Positions 47,071-58,462 of a DNA stretch of 64,000 nt are shown here, piece after piece. Within the stretch, counting starts at the first letter, position 1. Every line of letters starts with the position of its first letter. The translations under genes and the position numbers were made by a program. The stretch covers positions 8,711,000 to 8,774,999 of the forward strand of contig OY740766.1 of the NCBI GenBank assembly GCA_963513935.1. Reading direction: 5' to 3'. This DNA comes from Aphrophora alni. Its lineage: Eukaryota; Arthropoda; Insecta; Hemiptera; Aphrophoridae. The notes below the pieces were generated by a model, which saw nothing but the letters and a program-made list of their open reading frames with translations, did no database searches and was not told where the DNA came from.

Positions 47071-48530
47071 GTGGGGTTGGCTCGACGTGGGGTTGGCTCG
47101 ATACTAGTATACCGTGGGGTTGGCTCGACGTGGGGTAGCTCGATACTAGTATACCGTGGGGTTGGCTCGACGTGGGGTAGCTCGATACTAGTATACCGTG
47201 GGGTTGGCTCGACGTGGGGTTGGCTCGACGTGGGGTAGCTCGATACTAGTATACCGTGGGGTTGGCTCGACGTGGGGTAGCTCGATACTAGTATACCGTG
47301 GGGTTGGCTCGACGTGGGGTTGGCTCGACGTGGGGTAGCTCGATACTAGTATACCGTGGGGTTGGCTCGACGTGGGGTTGGCTCGACGTGGGGGTAGCTC
47401 GATACTAGTATACCGTGGGGTTGGCTCGACGTGGGGTTGGCTCGACGTGGGGTTGGCTCGACGTGGGGTAGCTCGATACTAGTATACCGTGGGGTTGGCT
47501 CGACGTGGGGTTGGCTCGACGTGGGGTAGCTCGATACTAGTATACCGTGGGGTTGGCTCGACGTGGGGTTGGCTCGACGTGGGGTAGCTCGATACTAGTA
47601 TACCGTGGGGTTGGCTCGACGTGGGGTTGGCTCGACGTGGGGTAGCTCGATACTAGTATACCGTGGGGTTGGCTCGACGTGGGGTTGGCTCGACGTGGGG
47701 TAGCTCGATACTAGTATACCGTGGGGTTGGCTCGACGTGGGGTAGCTCGATACTAGTATACCGTGGGGTTGGCTCGACGTGGGGTTGGCTCGACGTGGGG
47801 TAACTCGATACTAGTATACCGTGGGGTTGGCTCGACGTGGGGTTGACTCGACGTGGGGTAGCTCGATACTAGTATACCGTGGGGTTGGCTCGACGTGGGG
47901 TTGGCTCGACGTGGGGTAGCTCGATACTAGTATACCGTGGGGTTGGCTCGACGTGGGGTTGGCTCGACGTGGGGTAGCTCGATACTAGTATACCGTGGGG
48001 TTGGCTCGACGTGGGGTTGGCTCGTCGTGGGGTAGCTCGATACTAGTATACCGTGGGGTTGGCTCGACGTGGGGTTGGCTCGACGTGGGGTAGCTCGATA
48101 CTAGTATACCGTGGGGTTGGCTCGACGTGGGGTTGGCTCGACGTGGGGTAGCTCGATACTAGTATACCGTGGGGTTGGCTCGACGTGGGGTTGGCTCGAC
48201 GTGGGGTTGGCTCGACGTGGGGTAGCTCGATACTAGTATACCGTGGGGTTGGCTCGACGTGGGGTTGGCTCGACGTGGGGTAGCTCGATACTAGTATACC
48301 GTGGGGTTGGCTCGACGTGGGGTTAGCTCGACACTAGTATACCGTGGGGTTGGCTCGACGTGGGGTTAGCTCGACACTAGTATACCGTGGGGTTGGCTCG
48401 ACGTGGGGTTTGCTCGACACTAGTATACCGTGGGGTTGGCTCGACGTGGGGTTTGCTCGACACTAGTATACCGTGGGGTTGGCTCGACGTGGGGTTAGCT
48501 CGACACTAGTATACCGTGGGGTGTGCTCGA
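47071..48530 (+). repeat. right tandem array of the 14.4-kb element
   Basis: About 27 units are of the same kind and in the same orientation as the left array. They are therefore not part of the palindrome. The last five units (from about 48310) change to GTTAGCTCGACACTAGTATACC or GTTTGCTCGACACTAG, closer to the 355-bp element, so the oldest edge of the array appears to be on the right. Confidence 0.95.
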
Positions 48531-49029
48531 CACTTTGGGGAACTAGGATCATCTGTTCAAACTCCTGCTTAATGAGCAACCCTTCTTGGAATTGGAGGTG
48601 TTTGTTTGTTCGGTCAGCCGAAGAGCGACACTCAAGTGACAAGGTTCGTCGTCTGTCAGAATAGTACGACTTGTTATTCGCGGGTAGTATTCTCGGGTCT
48701 TGCTAGTCCTTGGCTAACCTGGTATCCTTTAAAACTAACAGAAAGCACAATACCAATCATAACTATTCTGAACTCATAAGGCACTGTTGAAGTTTATTTA
48801 AGTATCCAATTCGATGATATGTCATATTGTCGTTGGGCTTTATGATTGCGATGGGCTTTATGATTGCGATGACCATACTTCCTAACCTAACCTAACCTAA
48901 CCTAACCTAACCTAACCAATACCCACCCGATTAGTACCTGATCCGTTCAAATTTCCAGGAAGTGATTGCTATTGACTGGGGCGGCCAATATGTCGAGCCA
49001 ACACTACGTCGAGCCAACCTCACGAAACC
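48531..49029. repeat. right end of the 14.4-kb element
   Basis: CACTTTGGGGAACTAG, CTGCTTAATGAGCAACCC, a CCTAA run (48882-48926), CCTGATCCGTTCA and TTTCCAGGAAGTGATTGCT follow in the same order as in 32585-32906. About 270 bases at 48610-48880 have no counterpart in the short copy. They are either lost there or gained here. Confidence 0.85.
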
Positions 49030-49054
49030 CATTCTACGTCTAGTCTTGGGTCAT

Positions 49055-49215
49055 ATACCTCTCTTTCACCTTTCCTATTAGCCCTTTTTTGACCAATTCT
49101 TGTTCCCTTCTGATTCTGACGTTTTTAGAATTTTTGAGAGTAAGGGTCTCTATTTTATGCTCTTTTTAAAAATATTTTCTTAAGCCGATGATGACCGCTA
49201 GGTTTTTAGGCTTTA
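49055..49215 (+). repeat. diverged retroelement tail, copy C
   Basis: Shares order and phrases with 30110-30290: a CTTGTTCCCTTCTGATTCTG-like block, AGTAAGGGTCTC, then TTAAGCCGATGATGACCGCT and AGGTTTTTAGG. It borders the right end of the 14.4-kb element, which may therefore have inserted into it. Confidence 0.3.
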
Positions 49216-50350
49216 TGGCGGATTTTCGTGAAGGGCCAATGCTCCAGACAGGAGTGAAAGGATATAAGTCAATCAGTAGCTCTTCCTCCACGTTCTCGAG
49301 CCTGCTCTACCGCGGTCCTCCAGTTTCTTCACGGTACCAACATAAATCTTTTTAACTGTATTCTTATTTTTTTCTCACATGGTTTAGCAACTAGTTGCAT
49401 TTCTTTGATTTCCATCAATCCAGACAGCTCTTTCAACTTCTCTGCTCTTTATTTGTCCTACAATATTGACAACATAGATACAGTAAAATAATCTTTGTTT
49501 CTTTATTTTTAATATCGCCACAGTACTCTTTGAACATTTGATATAGATACAACGATAAATTTCTAAGAATATTTCAATTTCTAATTTATATAAATCAGAA
49601 ATTCATTACGAGATTGACCGTTTTCAACTACTTCAAATTAAAATAGTGTTTCCCTCTTATTCATATTTAGATAACATTAAGTAATATTGATAATTTGAAA
49701 TTTTAAGTGTTTAAAAGAAATTCTTGCAAATGAAATCATTTTTCTTTTCATTTCATTAAGTAAACCGTACCGACTTCTCCATGAATCAGTTTCCTTGTTG
49801 CTGGTGACAGTTAATAACTCAGGCATTTAAAAAAAGAAATGTAATCAGTTGCATATGTCTCTCCTCAAGTTTGCTAATTCTCTATTCTGACCATAACAAC
49901 GCCTATAACTATGAAATACAAATTTAATATCACGCTTTATATATCTCTAATAGGCCAACTAGATTACGTTCAGGTAGAAGTGGTAGTTTTGTTCAATGCC
50001 TTCATGAGCACAGCGTATAAAATATATTATAATATTGCCTGAGTATAAGTTGGCATATGTGCAAAACAACATAGCTTGTTATGTTGACAGTGTTAACAGC
50101 TTTATAAAAAAGAATTCATGACAATTTTCTAAGAAATACGTTTAGTGATAGAACAAAAATAATTCAGTTTTTAAAGTTACCGGACATTGATTGATATTAT
50201 GTAGTTTATTCGGATATTTGCTATTGTTAGTGTGTATTAAAAATAATACACGACGTTTCGACTGTATGTATCAATTCTCATTATCAAGTGATAAAACTAG
50301 AATATGAGAGGTTTATTGGTGTGTTTAGCCTCAAGATATGCATCGAGTAC
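49216..50350. other. no gene seen
   Basis: AT-rich. On the minus strand, 50248-50292 contains ACTTGATAATGAGAATTGAT and GTCGAAACGTCGTG. This is the shape of a Penelope/hammerhead-type tail, but the core is not intact. Confidence 0.35.
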
Positions 50351-50352
50351 AA

Positions 50353-51158
50353 CAGCCTACCGATGTTGATACTCGGGTGAAATGGATACTCGCATTACTC
50401 GGTTTCAAATGATTTCAATACTCGTATTATTATTTCGAAATCGAGTATCTGCGCAGAATGATTTTGCGCATCGGATTCGAACTCAGCTTTATCAATCAGA
50501 TCGTTTTAGATAAACCTACACTTTTGCGTTCTATCTGTTAGACTGATCCACCAAGTATTTATTTTTTAAACAATAATATTGAAGTTATTGACACTTGTAA
50601 TACGTAATTAAATGTTATCCTGCCTCGACACAAATTCAGTAATTTAACGTTAGTACAATTTGTACCAACATTAATAATTTAGTTGTTATTTAAAATTAGT
50701 TAATTTACTATATTTTTTATAAAGATGGTATCCTATTAATATTTATTTAAATATAAATAATAACAATTAAATAATAATTTAATCTACTTTTTGTTAATGT
50801 GGAAATAAATGAATATTATTATTTTAAATTGAACTTGTTAACCAATCTAAATCCATTTTAACTCAAAATCGTAATGTTTAATTAATCTGTAGTGAAAAAT
50901 AAGCTTAGAAACTAATATAACCAAAGTAGAAACACCGATCATTTTCTTTGGAATTGACACAACACTAACGAATATCGTTGTCCGAGGATTTTATTTCGAA
51001 TTCATAATCGCACATTACCCTCCTCCTTGTTCCTAGTTACGAGGATTTCGTCCGAATATTTTAATACGAAACCGAGGATTTTAATACTCGGAATGCTCCG
51101 AGGATTTTGATACTCGGATTCACCGAGTATTTTAATTCGAACTCACACATCACTACTG
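50353..51158. mobile_element. possible element with ACTCGG subterminal repeats
   Basis: Many copies of ATACTCGG/CCGAGTAT and GAGGATTTTNATTCGAA lie at 50370-50460 and again, inverted, at 50980-51150, around an AT-rich middle. The outer ends CAGCCTACCGATGT and the complement of CAGTAGTGATGTGTGAG are similar and hAT-like. I found no 8-bp duplication, so the limits are uncertain. A degenerate tRNA-like stretch with GGATTCGAACTC (minus strand) lies near 50470-50550. Confidence 0.35.
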
Positions 51159-52685
51159 ACGAAGATGTCCCTGTAAAGTGTGAACTTCCTTACCAGATGA
51201 CTAAACGTCAGTGAGTTTTTGTTACGTCAGAATCTCGAGTTTTAACTCTCTCCTTTTTTGAAGGTCCCTCAGCAGAGGGCGGAGTGGCCGATTACCTTCT
51301 AGAGCATTTGACCGGTACACTCGAGAAATGGAGTCGGTAACATTACATGCAGAATTGAAATATAGAAATTTGTATCTAATTTAGTCTGTACACAAGAAAT
51401 ACGAACAAAAACTGTTGAAAATTGCCGCCATTTTGTCATTTTTAATTCTATTTTTCTAAATTTAAATAGAGTTTTAATCAACACATTATAATTTTATTAT
51501 ACCGAAAGACATGTTCCTATCGTTATTTTGTTTCCACTATCGTTGTTTGCGTACAGACGACAAGGACGGCGAAGGACGGACGGCCTGTTTCTTGAAGCCA
51601 TAAAATGTGAAGATCAGTCAAAAAACGGAAGTAAAATGTTTGATAATTACCAAACCTCAAGTAGAGATAATTAAATTTTCCATCGATATTGAATGTTTCA
51701 TTTATTTTGTTACATGTACAGGTTTTGAGCAAAGACGAAAACAGCGCTCAAAATATAGGCATTTTTGAAAGGGGAGATATTTCAAATCTTCATATTTTAT
51801 TTATTTGTTGACCAAATTAATCAGTTTGTAACCCAAAGTATCAGAAATCAAAAGAACTAAAAACAGCTACACTTGTCATTTTCATAAATATTAATGGTTA
51901 TCGAAAACAAAATTAAAGAGAAAATCCGGGTTTTTACTTCATTAAGTGTGAATTTAAGAGTAAAGTTTCCATTTTTTTTTTACTTCAACTTTTAGAATTT
52001 TAATAGTTCCTAGACTTTTAGACTTTTTTTATAGTGTGGAATTCATACTGAACTATTAGTATCCCAATTGAAATGAGTAGAATAACAATTGAGAAGCGCG
52101 GCCGTCGAGATTTCTCATTTGTTATCTGAAAAAAAAAAAAAAAGGCAATTAATGAAACGTGGGTTGTGGTCTAAGCTAAAGGTCACAAGATGGGCGATCA
52201 TTCTTCATATCTGTGATAAATAGCGACTTATTCGTCTTATGACTAATGGTAAAGGAAATGTCATGGAAAGGCCAAATAAGTCCATCATATAAACTAGATT
52301 AACTCCAGCGAAGGACAAAAAAGAACTATCATCTGATTGGTTGGGTATGGTGGAGAAATATTATTTTTATAATAACTATTTCATCTGAAGTCGGACCATG
52401 AAATGACAATCGATCATAATTTTTTTTAAAGCCTTCCGATTTTGATGAAATTTGTTTTTTTTTAAGTACGTAATATAAAAAGAAATTATGTTGTGGGCTA
52501 AAATAATTTATGTGAGGTCCCTTGCGTCCAAGAGAGGGATTTCTGGAATGATGTTTGTCTAAAACAGTTACGTACAGCGAACACGCATTGACCGATTTCG
52601 TTAATGTTTTCACCAAATATCGGGACTTTTTTTTCAACTTTTCTGATCATTCAAAAGTTGATGGTAGATAAAAAATTATGAATTT
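51159..52685. other. no gene seen
   Basis: Frames of 61-102 codons on the minus strand (for example 52329-52637) show no domain. A run of A occurs at 52130-52144. Confidence 0.35.
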
Positions 52686-53010
52686 CTTAAAATCAGCTCA
52701 AACGATTTTGATGACATTATGCTGAAATGTAACTTCTAAAGACACAAACAAAACGTATTGGTTCCCATCTCGCTACAGATGCAGGTTTGTTAGTTATCGG
52801 TAGAAACCCAAAACCAATCATGTGGCAGTTATAAAAGACACCAATTCTTAAAATCAGCTCAAACGATTTTGATCACATTATTCTGAAATGTATCTTCTAA
52901 AGACCCAAACAAAACGTATTGGTTCACATCTCGCTAAAGATGCAGGTTTGTTAGTTATCAGTAGAAACCCAAAATCAATCATGTGACAGTTATAAAAGAC
53001 ACCAATTCTC
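52686..53010. repeat. 161-bp tandem duplication within a dispersed repeat
   Basis: CTTAAAATCAGCTCAAACGA starts at 52686 and again at 52847. The two units agree throughout except for a few substitutions (for example CATCTCGCTACAGATG versus CATCTCGCTAAAGATG). The unit includes GTTAGTTATC(G/A)GTAGAAAC and belongs to the family at 960-1330. The family continues to about 53240 with GGCGCAAGCGAAGCAAGTTT. Confidence 0.8.
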
Positions 53011-53249
53011 AAAATTGGCTTTACAGATTTTATTAAATTTTTGTTAAAATATGATAATTAATAACCCAAAACCGTTGTCAAAATCGCAAGTCAAAACAAT
53101 ATGCAATATAATTGTTCAAGGATAATTGATAAAAACAAGAATGAACCTTGCCACCTGTCTTTAAAACCTTTCTTTTAATGAAATACGATTTACCTTAAGG
53201 ACGTATTTATGGCGCAAGCGAAGCAAGTTTAGATATGTTAATTTTTTCC

Positions 53250-55354
53250 AAGGACGGCGTAAGTCCTTTTCGTAAGGACTGCTTTTGCTCCTTTTATCTG
53301 TAGCTGGTGATATGCTTCAACTGTCCAAGTCACCAAACAAGCCAATTCACATACAATAGTAAAAGTTATTCACTTTATCTCACCTCAACATATCAATTGT
53401 GTGAGCGTAATGTATGAGAAACTGTACGATTCGCTTATAATTTGTGAACATGACGACTAGTTTCCTTGCTTATTAAGACTAGAAGTGTTACATTAAAAGC
53501 CATGACTTCCAATACAAACTTTATTAAGAAAGCTATTTTGTGTAAATTGTAGTCTCTGTCAACAATGAAACCTTAGAGCCGCTTTGACGTTTATAGGTTA
53601 TGAAGTCGATCGATCCTTTCTTCTCTTTTCAATTGACAGGATGAAAACCGTGCAGATTTCATATTAAGCAAAGATTAGTTGTCACGGTTGTTTGTAGGTC
53701 GATTTTAAATTAAGGAACGCCGCTACAGTTCCGCCTAAACTAAAAGCAAACTCAAGTGTGGTTGTCGCGGATTAGGTTTATGTTATGCCGACGCGACGAG
53801 TTGGTGTTTTCAGCCCATGTTTCTAGACCTCGTTTTCAAAATAGACATTTTATGGGGAGATATGCAGGGCGATTGAAACAGGTGTAACCATTGTGTTTTT
53901 TTTAGATAACTACAAAAACCACAAAGAAACTGTTAAAAGGAAATCCTCAGTTTTTTTTAGTTAAAACTAGAGGTACAGTACTGCTAAATTTTTGATTTCT
54001 GCAATTTTTCCAATATGGTGGGCAGTTTGTAATTTTCTAATAAAAACCAGCATTTTTTTATAGCGAGTTTATATGTAACACATTATTTAGATTTTTTAAT
54101 TATTTGGTATTTTTCTTTATCCAAACCGTTTAGGAGCTACAAGCACTTAAATGTTTCAAACATTTGCAAATCTAAGCTATTTCGAGAGACGATTTTTTTT
54201 ATTTTGCACTCAAATTAAATTTCTTAAAATGGCTCCTTCTACAAAAAAGAGGTATATCAAATTTGTGTATTTTGAATGCACTACAAGATATTTTTAAATT
54301 TTAATTTGAAACAAGAAGAGGAAAAAGATATATCCCAAAATTAGGTCCCTCTAAAAAAACTGTAATAACTATGAAATTTGACCAAAATTCAATTTTCTAT
54401 CTCAACAACCATTTCCAAAATATTTATTTTTAAACAAAATATATATTAAATTAGGATAAGTAGACATATTTTAAGCTCACGACTACCAGTTAATAACCAA
54501 ATACCAGTTAATATTTTAAAACCCTTCTCCGGAACATCCTTTGAATGCAGTTCCAACAAGAAAAATAAAGTTTTTCTAATCACTTTTTAGTTTTGCCGTC
54601 AAAAGCACAAAGTCGATTTTTCGCTGAGTCGACATCGACTTAAAGAAGACTAATTCAAGTGGCAGTGCGTGCAGCTCACAATAGGCGCAGCAAGGAGGAA
54701 GTTATCATTTCGCGTTTCCGGTTCTTCACCAAACAAAACCTATCCACTTCCGGTCCTTACAAATTAGAGCTTGTCCACATGGAAGGATTAAGACACACAA
54801 TTACACCCCTATGTGACTCATCATACGGGTGAAGTTGGGAAACACTTTGCATTTGACTTGGATTAGAAAGAAAGGATAGGAAAAACAGCTGACATAATAG
54901 GTATATTTAGAGATCACCAGTTAACTTTTAGTGCTAAATGTTAATGAATTAAAACCGTAATTCCAATTATTAGAATTACTATTGCAGATGTTTTGCATTT
55001 TTGAGGTTATCTTTTTAACGATTTTATTTTTCCAATAAAAATCTCTTATTTGTTATAAAAAAAAAATCTTAGATATAGATTTTAAAGATACAATGATCTA
55101 ATTTTAGACGTTCGTTCAGTAGAAAAAGTATCCTAAAATAAAAGGCGAAAACATTTCTCAATCTTTATGCTACGCTGGTAAACTGCACACACTAAATAAT
55201 AGGCTCCAAATTGTTTATTCCACAGGAGCGACGTCGAAGTAAAATCATGAATTTGCACACAAAGCCCGATTTCAACGAGGGCGGAGCCGCGGGCGGTGAA
55301 GGAAGAGTTTTAAAATCGAAACTTCCCAACTAATTTGTTGTTTAAAAAAAAGCC
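53250..55354. other. no gene seen; small GC-richer patch near 54.6-54.8 kb
   Basis: Mostly AT-rich. Around 54590-54790 the sequence is richer in G and C (GTCGACATCGACTT, TTTCCGGTTCTTCACC, CACTTCCGGTCC), but no frame or repeat could be assigned. Confidence 0.35.
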
Positions 55355-55368
55355 ATCCTATTTTAAAT

Positions 55369-56370
55369 TTATTTTTTTTTATTATTTTTTTTTTTATTAA
55401 TTCAATATTACAACTGAGTATGTACCCATCTAGCAATTTACACTTCATACTTTTTACACTTCATACATTTTCACACTTGTAAGGGATATGACCCAATGGC
55501 TATTCCCTATCACTCTAGTTCATCAGATCTGAAGGCTTGGTCCTCTTCAGTCTTCTCTCCACCGGAGTGACATCCAACAGTCTCTGTACCTCATGGTGTT
55601 CATGTTGAATGATGCGTTGTTTATGCTTCCTTGCCTGTTTTTTTATTTCATCACTGACTAGGTCTATCTGCAGGTCCCTATGCAAATTATCGTTCCTGAT
55701 GTACCAGGGTGCATCCACTATACATCTAAGCACTTTATTTTGAAACACTTGGATGATATTTACATTTGTCTCTCTAGTGCAGCCCCATAGCTGAATTCCG
55801 TAGATCCACACTGGTCTTAAGACCTGCTTATAAATCAATAGCTTGTTGTGTATTGACAGTTGTGATTGTCTTCCAAGCAGCCAATACATTTTCCTGAACT
55901 TCAAGTTTAGTTCTTGCTTTTTCTTCTTGACATGCTCTTTCCATTTGAGTTTTACATCCAGTGTCATTCCCAGATACTTAGCCGAATTAGCATAGGGAAC
56001 TGGAACAGAATTTATTAAAATTGGGACCCGATGATTGGACTTGCTGTTTGTGAAGTTAACATTGACTGACTTTGCTTCGTTAAGACCAATTCGCCATTTT
56101 TTGGTCCATTTACACACCTCATCAGTGGCCCTCTGGAGCTTTGTTACTGCTTCCTCAGGTATTTTATCGGTTGCTAGAATTGCAGTATCATCTGCAAATG
56201 TACCAATTATTGATTCTTCTGGTGTAGGAAGATCCCTTGTGTACAACAGGTATAGGACTGGGCCCAACACACTGCCCTGTGGAACCCCTGCCGAAATTCT
56301 CTTCAGTCCAGAGTATTCACCTTCGTACTTCACTCGAAAGTGTCTATCAGTTAAGTACGACTTCAGTATT
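55369..56370 (-). mobile_element. 5'-truncated Jockey-type LINE insertion with 14-bp target duplication
   Basis: ATCCTATTTTAAAT occurs at 55355-55368 and again at 56371-56384, exactly bordering the copy. Between them, on the minus strand, are the end of a reverse transcriptase frame, a 3' UTR of about 110 bases, and an A-rich tail with AATAAAA near 55372-55400. This is the classic outcome of target-primed reverse transcription that stopped early. The open frame suggests a fairly recent insertion. Confidence 0.92.
55515..56369 (-). CDS. partial non-LTR reverse transcriptase (5'-truncated LINE ORF2)
   Basis: The frame is open from the truncation point to a TAG stop, about 284 residues. Numbered from the GTG at 56333, residues 15-24 are AGVPQGSVLG (RT block 4), residues 46-49 are the catalytic FADD, and residues 118-126 are SAKYLGMTL (block after the active site). 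The rest is the thumb and C-terminal region, rich in Lys and Trp and ending KRTKPSDLMN. The finger and A-motif half of the enzyme and the endonuclease are missing, so this copy cannot move itself. LINE proteins act on target DNA and their own RNA in the nucleus. Clade (Jockey-like) is judged from the motif style. Confidence 0.9.
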   Translation of the reverse strand: MLKSYLTDRHFRVKYEGEYSGLKRISAGVPQGSVLGPVLYLLYTRDLPTPEESIIGTFADDTAILATDKIPEEAVTKLQRATDEVCKWTKKWRIGLNEAKSVNVNFTNSKSNHRVPILINSVPVPYANSAKYLGMTLDVKLKWKEHVKKKKQELNLKFRKMYWLLGRQSQLSIHNKLLIYKQVLRPVWIYGIQLWGCTRETNVNIIQVFQNKVLRCIVDAPWYIRNDNLHRDLQIDLVSDEIKKQARKHKQRIIQHEHHEVQRLLDVTPVERRLKRTKPSDLMN

Positions 56371-56384
56371 ATCCTATTTTAAAT

Positions 56385-58085
56385 GTCATCTACAAACATT
56401 AACATAGACCTATTATGGTAGCATTTTGTTATGCACGCATCTAAAGTATCACCAGAACCTCCCCTTCACCGGCAACGCACGGGCTACCCGGACAATATTC
56501 TAATAACCCATTACATTATACAACCTGTTGTTTTCAATTTGTTATGGTGCTTTGATTGGTCACATTTAGGGAGACGACTGACTGACCGAGTCTCCAGGCT
56601 GTGAAATCGACCGCGACATCCGTCAACACCTTCGTAATTTTACTTCTTGTTCTTCTTGCTTTACCACCTTTACGGGGACCGATAGAATTAATCACAGAAA
56701 TATCTAAGTATTTAATGATTCAGAGAAGTAAAGTGGTGAATAATAATCTGATAGGAGACGAATGTCTTTTACTGCTTGTTTGCCTTTTTAGATTTTGGGA
56801 ATATTGTACAAACTGGGGTATTACGAGTCTAATTCCAAGAAAAATAAACAGTACAAAATTTTTCTTAAACATCGATTTGTAATCGAAATGTTAACGAATC
56901 GAAACTATTCGTGGGCAAAAATTTTAATTCTGTAGTTAGTCAAAATGTAAAAACTTGCTTTACAAACGTAAATCGCATTTGATTAAAATCGAGAAGCCGA
57001 TTTTGAGAAATAATGTCATTTAAAACAGCCCCACGGCCGATTTATTTGTTTTTTACCTTATTGAATTTTTTTGGCGAAGACTTATTGAACTGGCATTGGA
57101 GATACGGTAACCAGTACGTCATGTTTACGTTCTTATAGGCTATATTTGAGCAAAATTCTATCAAAATTGTTAGAGCCGGTGTTGAAAAAAATCGTAATCT
57201 TTCTTATATCAGAACGCCCAAAATATGAGTTATCGAAAAAATGAAAAAATCTCCTGGTTAAAATACCTAATTTCATCAATATCGTTACACATACGACAGA
57301 CAGACCCCCATTACAAAAAAGCACTTTTTTGAACACAGTGACTTCATACCAATATATATCCGCCAAAAATTTGACACCGGTTTAACCCATCACATAACTT
57401 TATACTACATGCAGACCTATGTGAGAAAGTGAAAATGGTCTAAAATTTCTCCTCTGAGTAGGATCAGTGGACATTTTATAGCCTCCAATGTCGGCGTTTT
57501 CCCTACTGCTAGAATTTCTACAATAGACCTACATATTATCTTAAACGTATCTTTAGAAAGAATGTTACTTAGCTGTAATTTCGTATCATGATTTTAGCAA
57601 CCTTAGACTTAGTCACTAGGCTGAGATTTGAACAATTTACTAGATTCCGGTATATTTGTATGTGCGGTTTTCATGTCAGGCGTACCATAGTAACTTCTGA
57701 AAAGTTACCCTTATCATTGAAATGTCAATTTTTAAAAGAATAAAACGAACGAAATTATAATTAAGTTACCGTAGTTAATCGTAAAACTTTTTAAGGTTAA
57801 TTTTTGAGAGAAAGATATTGTCATAGTTTGTTTTTCTAAATCGTAGGCCTAATTATAAGATAATTTATTTCAAATTTTGAGAAATATGCGTTTAATTTTA
57901 TCATTAGTTTTTATTATATTAGTCCTATCAGCTTTCGGATAACAAATTCCTTCTTTTATAAACAATCTTAATGAATTGAGTTATTATGATAGAATTCCAT
58001 GAATGACAAACCAGTTTGTGCAATAAATATTACGACACAATATTTAAATCAAACTAGTTTCCAGAAAAAAATACTATCTCTATCC
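56385..58085. other. no gene seen
   Basis: Frames of 77-93 codons (56601-56882 on the plus strand; 57133-57366 on the minus strand) have no recognisable domain. CATACGACAGACAGACCCCC near 57290 resembles the dispersed phrase near 11180. Confidence 0.35.
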
Positions 58086-58089
58086 TTGA

Positions 58090-58460
58090 CTGTGAACGTT
58101 TGTGCTCGAGACACGAGTGGGGGAGTTTAGTGTTTTGAATCTTGTGGTTGGCAGCGCTGCTCTGACCTCTTGTACAGATTGTTTTCACATCTCACCTGTA
58201 GAGTGCGCTAAGATTTGTTGTGTGTACGTTGTAAGCTTGTAAGTTAAAAGTCGCTTTTTAGTTATTTGTTGTTATAACGTTATTAGTTGATGTGTGCGAT
58301 CTAAGGCTTTAAATTAATCGAAATGTAAACGTTTTAATCGTGTTTGTAAACAAAAATTCGAGTTTATTTAGGATGTAAAATTTTCGATGTGTTATTTTCG
58401 TGTGTTCAAAAGTTAACAATTTTTGAATATCTTGTTGATGTTGTGGATACTGCGTTTAAG
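58090..58460 (+). promoter_or_regulatory. weak candidate promoter and 5' noncoding exon
   Basis: A patch with more G and C and CpG than its surroundings (GGCAGCGCTGCTCTGACC, GAGTGCGCTAAG) is followed by GT-rich sequence without ATG-initiated frames. It ends at TGCGTTTAAG|GTTAGTTATA, a fair splice-donor match at 58460/58461. That is how first noncoding exons of insect genes often look. No downstream exon lies in the window that I can recognise, so this stays a guess. Confidence 0.2.
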
Positions 58461-58462
58461 GT

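Larger units (their letters stand above)
34622..49029. mobile_element. 14.4-kb composite transposon carrying a nested giant palindrome
   Basis: The left end (GATTACGTGGGGTTGGCTCG) and right end (complement of GGTTTCGTGAGGTTGGCTCG) match the ends of the 355-bp element. Flanking 8-mers are CTTTCTAC (34614-34621) and CATTCTAC (49030-49037), 7 of 8 identical, so this is a plausible old target duplication. Inside are a left array (34626-35427), an 11.6-kb palindrome (35428-47070), a right array (47071-48530) and the shared right end. No transposase frame is visible. Its size comes from array expansion plus the nested insertion. Confidence 0.75.

Noticed and set aside
50353..51158. A confident hAT call for the ACTCGG element
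   Set aside because: The outer ends are only partly similar and I could not find matching 8-bp flanks.
52329..52637. 102-codon minus-strand frame
   Set aside because: No domain, Lys/Phe-rich, and no splice or promoter support.
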